From Chitinophaga niastensis (lineage in GTDB: Bacteria > Bacteroidota > Bacteroidia > Chitinophagales > Chitinophagaceae), in NCBI RefSeq assembly GCF_003014755.1, contig NZ_PYAW01000002.1, forward strand, positions 62,001-126,000: 64,000 bases of DNA, given 5' to 3'. A program made the translations under genes and the position numbers. The notes below the pieces were generated by a model. That model had not been told where the DNA came from. It made no database searches and was given only the letters and a program-made list of their open reading frames with translations. This document shows, piece after piece, positions 26,290-35,411 of this stretch (positions within the stretch are counted from its first letter, which is position 1; the number at the start of each line of letters is the position of its first letter).

Positions 26290-27873
26290 TCATCCCCAAT
26301 TATCAATCCCTACAGTCTCCATTTCTCTCCGCAGATGCTCCGGCATTTGCCCGTTCAATAAAGCTCCCGGAGGCGTGCTTGGATATATCTCTTCAAAAGT
26401 TTTTACCTGGTTCATAAATACACGACGGGAAATATGCCGGCGCGTGATTTGGTGCGGATCTGTTAAACCCGCTGCACCAGTGAGTTCTATGGCGCTTTCA
26501 ATTGTATCGCGATGATAGTTGAATACACGATGTTTTTTATCGTCTACAACAAGCCCGCCGGCGAGCCATTTATCCTGTGTGGCCACACCTGTCGGACATT
26601 TGTTGGTATTACAGATAAGTGCCTGGATACAGCCTAATGCCATCATCATAGCACGTGCACTGTTGCAGGTATCGGCGCCGAGCGCCATGGCCCGTAGTAT
26701 ATGATAGCCTGTAAGTATTTTGCCGGAAGCAATAAGCTTCATATGATGGCGGATATTAAATCCGGTAAGGGTGTCGTGTACAAAGGACAATGCATCCATC
26801 AGTGGCATCCCTACTGAGTTGGAGAATTCCGGTGGCGCTGCCCCGGTGCCACCTTCACCACCATCAATGGTAATGAAATCAGGGTAGATGTCGGTATCTA
26901 TCATGGCTTTACAGAGTGCATAAAATTCGCGCTGCTGACCTATACAAAGCTTAAAGCCAACAGGCTTGCCCTTACTCAGGTCCCGCAGGCGTTTAATGAA
27001 CAGCATCATCTCCCGCGGACTGCTAAATGCTTTATGATAGGGCGGTGAAAATACGGTGGTATATGGTTTCACATGACGGATCTCTGCTATCTCCGGCGTA
27101 TTTTTAGCAGCCGGTAATATACCACCATGGCCGGGTTTGGCGCCCTGTGAAATTTTTAGCTCTATCATTTTAATCTGGGGCAGTGCACTTTTTTCTGCAA
27201 ACAGGCTATCGGAAAAATTGCCATCTTCCTCACGGCAGCCAAAGTAACCGGTACCTATCTGCCATATAATATCACCACCTTGTTTCAAATGAAAATCACT
27301 GATACCACCTTCGCCGGTGTTGTGTGCAAAATTCCCGATTTTGGCGCCACCATTTAATGCCTCTACTGCATTGGGACTAAGCGAGCCATAGCTCATAGCG
27401 CTTACATTAAGAATACTGCCGGAATAGGGTTGTTTACAATCCTTTCCACCAAACATTACCCGCGGATCTTTTTCCATATTGTCAAAATCCTGTGGCTGTA
27501 TGGAATGTGCCATCCATTCATACCCTTCTGCATACACGTTGAACTGTGTGCCAAAAGGTTGTGAATCCAGCTCCCGTTTGGCGCGCTGGTAAATAGTAGA
27601 ACGATCTACACGGTTAATGGGACTACCGTCAATATCACTTTCAACAAAGTATTGATAAATTTTAGGGCGCAATGCTTCCATCCAATAACGCATCCTGCCT
27701 ACTACCGGGTAATTACGGATGATGGCATGTTTTGTTTGCATCATATCCAGTGACCCCATAATAATAACAGGTAATACAGGAATTAACAACCAAAACACCC
27801 AGGGGAAAAATAAACCTAAGCCAATAATGAGGAGTAAACTTACACATGAGAATCCGATAAACGCTTTTACCAT
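26290..27873 (-). CDS. FMN-binding glutamate synthase-family membrane protein
   Basis: A 527-residue protein with two N-terminal hydrophobic segments (about 1-45) and a glutamate synthase central/FMN domain (about 130-460). Motifs include MSYGSLSPNAVEALNGGA, ITIDGGEGGTGAAPPEF for FMN and phosphate binding, and ICNTNKCPTGVATQD at the iron-sulfur region. It lacks the glutaminase domain and the C-terminal GXGXG domain of GltB, so it is the stand-alone type common in Bacteroidota, whose reaction is not certain. It is flanked on both sides by family A repeats. Confidence 0.92.
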   Translation of the reverse strand: MVKAFIGFSCVSLLLIIGLGLFFPWVFWLLIPVLPVIIMGSLDMMQTKHAIIRNYPVVGRMRYWMEALRPKIYQYFVESDIDGSPINRVDRSTIYQRAKRELDSQPFGTQFNVYAEGYEWMAHSIQPQDFDNMEKDPRVMFGGKDCKQPYSGSILNVSAMSYGSLSPNAVEALNGGAKIGNFAHNTGEGGISDFHLKQGGDIIWQIGTGYFGCREEDGNFSDSLFAEKSALPQIKMIELKISQGAKPGHGGILPAAKNTPEIAEIRHVKPYTTVFSPPYHKAFSSPREMMLFIKRLRDLSKGKPVGFKLCIGQQREFYALCKAMIDTDIYPDFITIDGGEGGTGAAPPEFSNSVGMPLMDALSFVHDTLTGFNIRHHMKLIASGKILTGYHILRAMALGADTCNSARAMMMALGCIQALICNTNKCPTGVATQDKWLAGGLVVDDKKHRVFNYHRDTIESAIELTGAAGLTDPHQITRRHISRRVFMNQVKTFEEIYPSTPPGALLNGQMPEHLRREMETVGIDNWG

Positions 27874-27921
27874 AAGACAGCAGTTATTTAATTAAAGTTA
27901 AAGAATTATCGGTAGGGAAAT

Positions 27922-28238
27922 GTCTTTCTCCCGATTAGACTGATTATGCTGATTACCCAGATTTATTTTTTTGATTTAAAAAGATTAGCGAAGATTTCAG
28001 CGGATTGTCTGAACCAGGATTTTTAGGATTGAATGGATTACCCTGATGGATGCCGAAGATTTCAGCGGAGATTTTTGTGTAAATATCCTCCGAATAAAAC
28101 AATATAACATCCATCAGGGTAATCCATTCAATCCTAAAAATCCTGGTTCAGACAATCCGCTGAAATCTTCGCTAATCTTTTTAAATCAAAAAAATAAATC
28201 TGGGTAATCAGCATAATCAGTCTAATCGTGAGAAAGAC
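27922..28238. repeat. family A nested inverted repeat, copy A3
   Basis: Same three nested modules as A2, with nearly identical core (GAACCAGGATTTTTAGGATT and complement). Unlike A2 it lies between divergent genes, 48 bases before the GltS-like start on one side and 69 bases before the GH20 start on the other. It therefore sits in promoter territory. A weak TATCTTTC element at 28267 may be the GH20 promoter. This accounts for the 433-base gap. Confidence 0.93.
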
Positions 28239-28306
28239 GATTTCCTTGATTTTTAAATTATTTTATTATCTTTCAAAATCAGCCAATATTCTAATCTATC
28301 CAAAAC

Positions 28307-30916
28307 ATGATCAGGCACAATTATCTAGGTAAGTTGGTAGCAACAGGTGTGTTACTATTTAGTACTATAGCGGCTTTACAAGCACAACAATCTGCCCCGT
28401 ATGATGCGGCCCGTTTAAAATCGAGCTGGGAAGTAGTGGAAAATCACTATAAGGGGAAAGACAATTTCTTATCCGCTTTCACATTTATTAATACAGGTAA
28501 CAAACCTTTTCCGGCAAAAGAATGGCAACTGTATTTCAATTTTGTGCGGATGGTAACTCCGGGTGAATTACCTGGTAATGTGAGGGTAGAGCATATAAAT
28601 GGCGACCTGTATCGCTTTACGCCCACTGCAAATTTTGCGGGCATCGCTCCGGGCGATTCCCTGAAACTGGCCATGGTAGGTGACGCATGGGCAGTGAACT
28701 TTACAGATGCGCCGGCAGGTTTGTATCTCGTATGGGATCAGCAACCTGAAAAGGGCATCGCTATTAAGGACTATGTTATCCGTCCATCTATTGCTGCCAA
28801 ACAATTAATGCGCTATCCTGGTGACAGAACAGCGGTAGTAACGCCAACGGATATATTTAAACAGAATGCAGATATCAAAAATATTCCTGCAGCACAATTG
28901 CCTTTAATATTTCCAACACCTGCATCCTATACGGCTACTGGCGGCAACCTGCTACTGGATGCTCCTCCGGTTATCAACGCTGATCCGCAGCTGGAAAGCA
29001 GCGCCGCTTTTCTGCGGAATGAAATGGTAACGTTGCTGGGTAAACGAAATACCGGTAAAGCTACCATTACACTGAAACAGGATGCTACGCTGGCAGCTAA
29101 TGCCTATACGCTGGAAGTGACGCCACAAGGCATTGCCATCGGAGCCGGCAGCAACGAAGGCGCTTTTTATGGTATACAGTCCCTGAAATCCCTGATATCA
29201 CCTGCGGCATGGTCAGGAGTGCAGAAATCAATCGGCATTCCGGCTGTGCAGGTGAAAGACTATCCCCGCTTTGGTTATCGCGCTTTTATGATTGATGTGG
29301 CCCGTAACTTCCACAACAAACGCGATATGCTGCGTATCCTTGACCTGATGGCACTGTACAAATTAAACGTATTACATTTCCATTTCAGTGATGATGAAGG
29401 CTGGCGTCTGGAAATCCCTTCCCTGCCGGAATTAACGCAGGTAGGTGGCAAACGCGGGCACAGTACCGACTGGAAAAATATACTGCCACCTTCTTATGGA
29501 TCTGGTCCGGATACTACCAATACCGCAGGTTCCGGTTATTTTACACGCAACGACTTTATAGAAATTCTCCGTTATGCAACGGAAAGGCATATCAGCGTTT
29601 TACCTGAAATAGAAAGTCCGGGTCATGCCCGCGCTGCAGTAAAAGCAATGGAATCCCGCTACTACCGCCTGAAGGCGCAGGGCAAAGAAAAGGAAGCAAC
29701 AGCATTTTTGCTGACTGATCTGCAGGATAAATCTGATTATCATTCTGTGCAATACTGGAATGATAACGTGATGAATGTGGCCCTCCCATCTACCTATCAT
29801 TTTCTGGATAAAGTAGTGGATGAAATACAGGCGATGTATAAAGAAGCCGGCGCACCGTTGCACGCTGTACATATGGGCGGTGATGAAGTGCCTGGTGGCG
29901 TGTTTGAAAAGTCGCCTGCCTGTATTGCACTGATGAAACAGGATAGCTCCGTAAAAAATGTAAACGATCTGTGGTATTATTATTACCGCAAAGTGAATAG
30001 CCTGCTCAAAACCCGTGGCCTGGAAGTAGCCGGATGGGAAGAAGCAGGTATGCGCAAAACTACGCTGGACGGGGAATCGCAAAGTATTCCCAATCCTGAT
30101 TTTGTAAATGATAATTTCCAGCTGAATGTATGGAATAATGTAATTGGTGGTGGTCAGGAAGACTTATCATATCGCCTGGCTAATGCAGGTTACAAAGTGA
30201 TTCTATCCGGTGTGAGCAATTTTTATTTTGATATGGCTTATATGAAATCTTTTGATGAGCCAGGGTTCTATTGGGGTGGGTTTGTAGATGTAGATAAACC
30301 ATTTTATTTTATTCCTTTCGACTATTATAAAAATTCCAAAGTAGATGGCAGAGGCAATCCTGTTACACCTGCATTATTTACAGGCAAGGATCGTTTAACG
30401 GGTTTTGGTGTTTCCAATATTCGCGGTATACAGGGCTTGTTGTGGAGTGAAACCGTAACCAGCTCAGATCGCATGGAATATATGATGCTGCCAAAACTAC
30501 TGGGTCTTGCAGAACGCGCATGGGCACAGGATCCGGCATGGGCTACGGAGAAGGATTCCGCTAAAGCAGATGCTCTGTATGCACAGGCATGGAGTGTATT
30601 CAGTAATGTATTGGGTAAGCGTGAAATGCCACGGCTGGATCATTATGATGGTGGTTTCAACTGGCGCATTCCTTCAGCCGGCGCTATGGCAGAAGATGGC
30701 GTAGTAAGTGCCAATGTGCAAATGCCCGGATTGATCATTCGTTATACAACTAACGGTGACGAGCCTACGATTAAAAGTGAAGTATACACCGGACCAATAA
30801 AAGCCGGTGGTAAAATAGCGAAGTTCAGGGTGTTCAATACCCGTGGTCGCAGCAGCAAAACCACTACTATTAAGGTTCCGCAGCCGGCAGCACAATTGAA
30901 GAATAAGAAAGGATAA
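28307..30916 (+). CDS. GH20 beta-N-acetylhexosaminidase (chitobiase type)
   Basis: An 869-residue secreted enzyme that removes terminal GlcNAc (or GalNAc) from chitin oligomers or glycans. After the signal peptide (ending LQAQ) comes a CHB_HEX carbohydrate-binding domain (about 30-170), a GH20b domain (about 200-325), and the catalytic barrel starting YPRFGYRAFMIDVARNFHNK. The catalytic pair is Asp526-Glu527 in HMGGDEVPGG. A C-terminal CHB_HEX_C-like domain (about 790-850) includes YTTNGDEPTIKSEVYTGPI. It stands alone before a terminator. A role in chitin breakdown would suit a Chitinophaga-like host. Confidence 0.95.
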   Translation: MIRHNYLGKLVATGVLLFSTIAALQAQQSAPYDAARLKSSWEVVENHYKGKDNFLSAFTFINTGNKPFPAKEWQLYFNFVRMVTPGELPGNVRVEHINGDLYRFTPTANFAGIAPGDSLKLAMVGDAWAVNFTDAPAGLYLVWDQQPEKGIAIKDYVIRPSIAAKQLMRYPGDRTAVVTPTDIFKQNADIKNIPAAQLPLIFPTPASYTATGGNLLLDAPPVINADPQLESSAAFLRNEMVTLLGKRNTGKATITLKQDATLAANAYTLEVTPQGIAIGAGSNEGAFYGIQSLKSLISPAAWSGVQKSIGIPAVQVKDYPRFGYRAFMIDVARNFHNKRDMLRILDLMALYKLNVLHFHFSDDEGWRLEIPSLPELTQVGGKRGHSTDWKNILPPSYGSGPDTTNTAGSGYFTRNDFIEILRYATERHISVLPEIESPGHARAAVKAMESRYYRLKAQGKEKEATAFLLTDLQDKSDYHSVQYWNDNVMNVALPSTYHFLDKVVDEIQAMYKEAGAPLHAVHMGGDEVPGGVFEKSPACIALMKQDSSVKNVNDLWYYYYRKVNSLLKTRGLEVAGWEEAGMRKTTLDGESQSIPNPDFVNDNFQLNVWNNVIGGGQEDLSYRLANAGYKVILSGVSNFYFDMAYMKSFDEPGFYWGGFVDVDKPFYFIPFDYYKNSKVDGRGNPVTPALFTGKDRLTGFGVSNIRGIQGLLWSETVTSSDRMEYMMLPKLLGLAERAWAQDPAWATEKDSAKADALYAQAWSVFSNVLGKREMPRLDHYDGGFNWRIPSAGAMAEDGVVSANVQMPGLIIRYTTNGDEPTIKSEVYTGPIKAGGKIAKFRVFNTRGRSSKTTTIKVPQPAAQLKNKKG

Positions 30917-30925
30917 ATAATTTTG

Positions 30926-30998
30926 AATGACGGATTTGTGAGATGATATACGCGGAGAACATCCGGTATGATATAGCTGCAGATCCGTCATTTTTTTA
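30926..30998 (+). terminator. intrinsic terminator after GH20
   Basis: AATGACGGAT (30926-30935) pairs with ATCCGTCATT (30983-30992), followed by a T-run. The 47-base interior can form a smaller inner hairpin. It starts 10 bases after the GH20 stop. Confidence 0.78.
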
Positions 30999-31088
30999 TC
31001 ATTTACCTTTCATCACAAAAAAAACCTTCCGCTCTTTTAATCTTCCTCCTTTTTGTATTTTGTCTGGTGAACTCATAATCACCTTACT

Positions 31089-33266
31089 GTGCATATTATT
31101 CCACGAATCCTCTGTTGCTGTTTGCTTAGCATGCCCGTACTGGCGCAAAAGAAAAATGAAGCGTATAAATTGCAGATCCGCAAGGCTACTTCTCCTATGA
31201 AAATTGATGGCATCATTGATGAAGCTGCCTGGCAAAGTGCTGACGTTGCTACCGGTTTTCATATGGTGTTGCCTATGGATACCAGCGCTGCCAGGTTACG
31301 CACAGATGTACGCATGACCTATGACGATAAAAATCTTTATCTCGTAGTGGAAAACTATACAATAGGTGATGGCCCTTATATGGTGGAATCGCTCCGCAGG
31401 GATTTTGCCTTTTTAAAGAACGATAATTTTCTGCTGTTCATGGACCCCTTCGATGACCAGACCAACGGCTTTACTTTTGGCGCCAATGCTGTCGGGGCAC
31501 AATGGGACGGGCTCATGTACGATGGCGGAAAAGTAGATCTTAGCTGGGATAATAAATGGACCTCGGTAGTAAAGAACTACGGTGATAAGTGGGTATTTGA
31601 GGCGGCCATTCCTTTTAAAACCATCCGGTATAAAAAAGGAATCACCAAATGGGGAATTAACTTCAGTCGCAATGATCTGAAAACAACGGAGAAGTCGGCC
31701 TGGGCACCGGTACCGCGACAATTTGCCACAGCTTCACTGGCCTATACCGGTAGCCTGGAATGGGATGCAGCACCACCTGCGGCAGGATCTAATGTATCGT
31801 TGATTCCTTATTTACTGGGCGGCATCGCCAAAGATTATGAGAAAGGTACGCCCGAAAAATACCGCCACGATGCAGGGCTGGATGCCAAAGTAGCTATTAC
31901 TTCTTCCTTAAACCTGGACCTGACCGTAAACCCTGATTTTTCACAGGTAGATGTAGATAAACAGGTGACTAACCTGGATCGTTTTGAATTATTTTTCCCG
32001 GAAAAACGACAGTTTTTTCTCGAAAATGGAGATCAGTTTTCCAATTTTGGTTATACTACCATCCGCCCTTTTTTCTCACGTCGTATAGGCCTTGGCGTGC
32101 CTATTCATTTTGGCGCGCGGCTGAGCGGTAAACTCAATAAGGACTGGCGTTTGGGCGTAATGAATATGCAAACAGGGAAGCAGGAGGAAACAGGCTTGCC
32201 TGCGCAAAACTTTACAGTGGCTGCCTTGCAGCGTCGTGTGTTTTCGCGTTCTAACCTGGGATTCATTTTTATAAATAAAGAGTCTGTTAACTACGATCCA
32301 ACAAAAGCAGCAGATAATAAGCCGGTGTATTCGAGGTATAACCGCAACATGGGACTGGAGTACAATCTGGCTTCTTCCAATAATTTCTGGACAGGGAAAG
32401 CTATGATGCTGAAGTCTTATAGTCCGGGTAAAACAGGCCATGATGTTGCACATGCGGCCAATCTGCAATACGCCGGCAAAACCTGGAATATCAGCTGGCA
32501 GCATGAGTACGTAGGTCGTAATTATAATGCAGAAGTAGGTTATGTACCGCGGCAGGGCTACATAAAAATGGCACCGCAAATCACGCACCTGTTCCTTCCT
32601 TTGTCCGGCAAGGTATTGAGTCATGGGCCGCAGGTAACTACTACCTGGTTCTTCGATGAAAAGCTTAACCGTACAGATAATGAAACCATGCTCAATTATG
32701 GCATCGTATTCAGAAAGCGAAATACGCTGAACATCTGGGCTTCCAATACTTACATTAAGTTGCTGCAACCTTTTGATCCTACCAATACCGGCAAGGATAG
32801 CCTGCGGATAGGTACGCAGCACGGCTGGAATACAGCAGGGGCGGACTATGTATCCAAGCCGCAAAGTTTATTCACCTATGCATTGTCTGCCCGTTATGGC
32901 GGTTATTACGCAAATGGTACACGGTTGATGACCAATACAGAGCTGGGGTATCGTTTTCAGCCATACGTAAGTATTGCGATCAGTGCCAATTACAATTATA
33001 TTAATCTGCCAAAACCCTGGGGAGATAACTCTTTCTGGCTGGTAGGTCCGCGGTTGGATGTAACCATGACCAACACGCTGTTTTTCACCGGTTTTATGCA
33101 GTACAACGGACAGCAGAAGAACATGAACCTGAATACCCGTTTTCAATGGCGTTACAGGCCGGCCTCTGACCTCTTTATCGTGTATACGGATAATTACCTG
33201 CCGGAACCTTTTTACGTAAAAAACAGGGCCCTGGTGGTGAAATTGGTCTATTGGCTGAATATTTAA
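31089..33266 (+). CDS. DUF5916 outer-membrane protein with CBM9-like domain
   Basis: A 725-residue secreted protein. The GTG at 31089 is the only possible start, since an in-frame stop lies 19 bases upstream. The signal peptide (RILCCCLLSMPVLAQ) follows at once. A CBM9/DOMON-like beta sandwich occupies about 30-210 (MKIDGIIDEAAWQSADVATGF), and the DUF5916 part (about 235-725) looks like an outer-membrane beta barrel with many aromatic strands. Such proteins are common in Bacteroidota; the function is unknown, with possible binding of carbohydrate or haem suggested by the DOMON fold. Confidence 0.9.
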   Translation: MHIIPRILCCCLLSMPVLAQKKNEAYKLQIRKATSPMKIDGIIDEAAWQSADVATGFHMVLPMDTSAARLRTDVRMTYDDKNLYLVVENYTIGDGPYMVESLRRDFAFLKNDNFLLFMDPFDDQTNGFTFGANAVGAQWDGLMYDGGKVDLSWDNKWTSVVKNYGDKWVFEAAIPFKTIRYKKGITKWGINFSRNDLKTTEKSAWAPVPRQFATASLAYTGSLEWDAAPPAAGSNVSLIPYLLGGIAKDYEKGTPEKYRHDAGLDAKVAITSSLNLDLTVNPDFSQVDVDKQVTNLDRFELFFPEKRQFFLENGDQFSNFGYTTIRPFFSRRIGLGVPIHFGARLSGKLNKDWRLGVMNMQTGKQEETGLPAQNFTVAALQRRVFSRSNLGFIFINKESVNYDPTKAADNKPVYSRYNRNMGLEYNLASSNNFWTGKAMMLKSYSPGKTGHDVAHAANLQYAGKTWNISWQHEYVGRNYNAEVGYVPRQGYIKMAPQITHLFLPLSGKVLSHGPQVTTTWFFDEKLNRTDNETMLNYGIVFRKRNTLNIWASNTYIKLLQPFDPTNTGKDSLRIGTQHGWNTAGADYVSKPQSLFTYALSARYGGYYANGTRLMTNTELGYRFQPYVSIAISANYNYINLPKPWGDNSFWLVGPRLDVTMTNTLFFTGFMQYNGQQKNMNLNTRFQWRYRPASDLFIVYTDNYLPEPFYVKNRALVVKLVYWLNI

Positions 33267-33410
33267 CCGTGTTGTATTAACTATTTGCAAAGCATTAACA
33301 ATTGGATCATGTAATCCCGGTAACATTGCACCACTAAATCAGGTTTATCAGCGACTATACATGTGATAACTTATATAAAATTTTCATTTACTATCGTTGT
33401 GAATACTATC

Positions 33411-33439
33411 TCCCCGTGGTTTTTACCATGGGGATTTTA
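33411..33439 (+). terminator. hairpin with T-tail before the hypothetical gene
   Basis: TCCCCGTGGT (33411-33420) pairs with ACCATGGGGA (33425-33434), one G-T pair, loop TTTT, followed by TTTTAT. It is 145 bases after the DUF5916 stop and 17 bases before the next ATG, so it could end read-through from upstream. Confidence 0.6.
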
Positions 33440-33456
33440 TCATCAAAATATCTATC

Positions 33457-34419
33457 ATGGCCCCTCATCCCATAAAACAGTTGTTGTGTATATGCTGCGG
33501 TCTTTTTTTGTTGACTGATGTATTGTCAGCGCAAACCGCTTCGGTGATCACCGGCAAGGTGGCAGATCATGCATCGCCCGGCGTTTCGCTGACTTATTGG
33601 TATGCTCCGGGAATCTCACCTGCTATTACACAGGATACATTATTACAAAAAGATTCTTTTTACTTCCGGTTACCTGCCACAGCTGCCAGGGAAATATTTT
33701 TTTATGCAGATGCCGGCAGCGGATATAATTTTTATGGATTGATACGGGCAGGAGATAGTGTGCATATGCATTGCCAGGGCGACAGCATTATATTCAGCGG
33801 TACCGGCGGGGTGGTATGCAGGGCACAGTACGCCGCAAAGTTGGCGCAGCAGCGCGTTTCAATGCCATTGCACAATGATGCGCTCACTTTATCTGAATAT
33901 TACAGGAAGCAACTGGCAGCAGGCAATCGGGTACTTGGCGTGTATGCCGACAGTCTCCCGGCTACGGCTTATGCTATTATCAGGGCCAATGTGCTGGGTG
34001 AGACAGCGGGGAGGTTGATAAGTTGCTTATGGCTTTTAGGTTCGGATAGCACGCTGGAAGAAAGACAGGAACATTTTTATCATGAAAAGATTTTGCCATC
34101 ATTGCCGGTGATATTACCATCAGATACTACGGCGATGGCTATACGTTATTTAGATTATCTCCTTCAAAAATCAGAAGCTGATTATTTTATATTACATCGG
34201 TATGAATGTAATAGCCGTACTATTTATGAGTGGATCAAAACACATTATACGGGTGTAATGCGCGATAAATTATTAGCGCATCAACTGTTGCTGGGCTTTG
34301 CTGCAGGCAGTGCGCAGGAGGAGATGGAATGGTGTGCACGCGATTATCTTTCACTGGTACAGGATGTAGCATGTAAACAAATTATAGCGGGACGTTATGC
34401 TTCATCGAAGCAGCGATAA
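33457..34419 (+). CDS. secreted hypothetical protein, DUF4369/TlpA N-terminal half without thioredoxin
   Basis: A 320-residue exported protein; the signal peptide ends VLSAQ. The first part (ITGKVADHASPGVSLTYWYA, then FYFRLPATAAREIFFYADAG) resembles the beta domain that precedes thioredoxin in Bacteroidota TlpA-like proteins. The helical middle with MRDKLLAHQLLLGFAAG also matches. The protein stops after ACKQIIAGRYASSKQR, which is where the thioredoxin domain would normally start, and no CxxC follows in any frame nearby. It is either a truncated gene or a stand-alone binding version. No operon partner. Confidence 0.72.
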   Translation: MAPHPIKQLLCICCGLFLLTDVLSAQTASVITGKVADHASPGVSLTYWYAPGISPAITQDTLLQKDSFYFRLPATAAREIFFYADAGSGYNFYGLIRAGDSVHMHCQGDSIIFSGTGGVVCRAQYAAKLAQQRVSMPLHNDALTLSEYYRKQLAAGNRVLGVYADSLPATAYAIIRANVLGETAGRLISCLWLLGSDSTLEERQEHFYHEKILPSLPVILPSDTTAMAIRYLDYLLQKSEADYFILHRYECNSRTIYEWIKTHYTGVMRDKLLAHQLLLGFAAGSAQEEMEWCARDYLSLVQDVACKQIIAGRYASSKQR

Positions 34420-34681
34420 TAATATTTATTTATGAAGCATTATTGCAGTGAATAGTTTTTATTTTAGCACCCAATAAAACCGAATCCCTTACGTTAATAT
34501 TGGGTACGCAGCTAAACCGCATCAGCGCCATTGTCTTGCAGCACATTTTTGGAAAACCCATTAAATCAGTACACTAATATTTATAATTAAATATATATAT
34601 GGAGATACTGTTTTAATCAGCGCACTAATCGTATATTCAGTTAATAACCTTAATAACCGTTTAAGACCCCCTCTATGCCAC
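34420..34681. other. AT-rich gap, no clear feature
   Basis: No reading frame or strong hairpin was found. The stretch is AT-rich, with TATATATATGG near 34591, and must contain the promoter of the small HTH gene. Confidence 0.5.
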
Positions 34682-34960
34682 ATGCCAAAGCGTTATTTTG
34701 ATCGACTCCAAACCATTGATTACCTAATCAGGATCAAAGGCACCGGTAAGCCAGCTCAGTTAGCCAAGCGGCTTCGTATTTCCGAAAGAACACTCTATGA
34801 ATTCCTCAAAATGATGAAGGAGTTAGGTGCTCCCATTGAATACGACCGGTACAAGGAAAGTTACTACTACTCTGAAAAGGGCGGATTTAATATCCGGTTC
34901 TCTAAGAACCTGATCGCCGTGAGTACAGTCTTTCTTTTATTCCTGATTAACATCTGGTAA
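34682..34960 (+). CDS. small HTH protein with hydrophobic C-terminal tail
   Basis: A 92-residue protein. Residues 1-70 form a winged-helix-like HTH domain of the HTH_11/DeoR type: LQTIDYLIRIKGTGKPAQL then AKRLRISERTLYEFLKMMKE, and IEYDRYKESYYYS as wing. Such small proteins are frequent in Bacteroidota. The end is odd: after KGGFNIRFSKN comes LIAVSTVFLLFLINIW, hydrophobic enough to span or anchor in a membrane. It has no tight operon partner; the LytTR gene is 450 bases downstream. Confidence 0.75.
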   Translation: MPKRYFDRLQTIDYLIRIKGTGKPAQLAKRLRISERTLYEFLKMMKELGAPIEYDRYKESYYYSEKGGFNIRFSKNLIAVSTVFLLFLINIW

Positions 34961-35224
34961 CATGGTCCGCGCACTGATTAGTTGACCGGCAACCCTGTTA
35001 GCTCATCCTGCGCTTACGCTACCCGCTTCCGGCGGGCTCAGATCTTTTGCAGCAACTGTGTAAACAGCTGCCTCAGGATCTTTTATGTAATCCTCCTTAG
35101 AAGGTGGACAGAGACGGTATTACCGCGGCGGTAGTAGCTTCACTGTCCATTTTCTTTTTCAGGAATACTTAACATTGGATTAACAGTTCTCTCGCTAATT
35201 AAAGCCAATTTTAATCCTGAAAAA
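34961..35224 (+). other. structured intergenic stretch, possible small RNA with terminator
   Basis: Several inverted pairs lie in a row: CCCGC with GCGGG (near 35023-35037), AGATC with GATCT enclosing GCAGC with GCTGC (near 35040-35088), and TGGACAG (35105-35111) with CTGTCCA (35143-35149), which is followed by TTTTCTTTTT and looks like a terminator. Then TTTTTCAGGA (35155) is mirrored by TCCTGAAAAA (35215). No homology to a known RNA is recognised. The following 190 bases up to the LytTR gene show only a weak reading frame. Confidence 0.4.
35105..35159 (+). terminator. intrinsic terminator downstream of the structured stretch
   Basis: Seven-base outer stem TGGACAG/CTGTCCA with an inner GC-rich repeat (TACCGCGGCGGTA) and a long T-rich tail. 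It may end the HTH transcript or a small RNA. Confidence 0.6.
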
Positions 35225-35411
35225 TGAATGTCAGCTTTTTGATAAAAGTATTACAGACAATAAATCCTTTTTTCATAACGCGGTTTAGATTAGATTTTAG
35301 ATTATACGCGGGTTTCTCTTCAGTCACCTGCTTATTAAATTATCTGTGCCAGCGGGCAACTGACTTTAGTGAATTTTCGTACCAGATAGATAAATTACCC
35401 AAATCAACCCT

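Noticed and set aside
32076..32864. 262-residue minus-strand frame inside the DUF5916 gene
   Set aside because: No signal, no domain, and the plus-strand gene has clear family motifs.
35112..35140. CCGCGGTAATAC on the minus strand, as in 16S rRNA
   Set aside because: Only about 13 bases match the 16S 530-loop and the flanks do not. It is part of a hairpin here, not an rRNA fragment.
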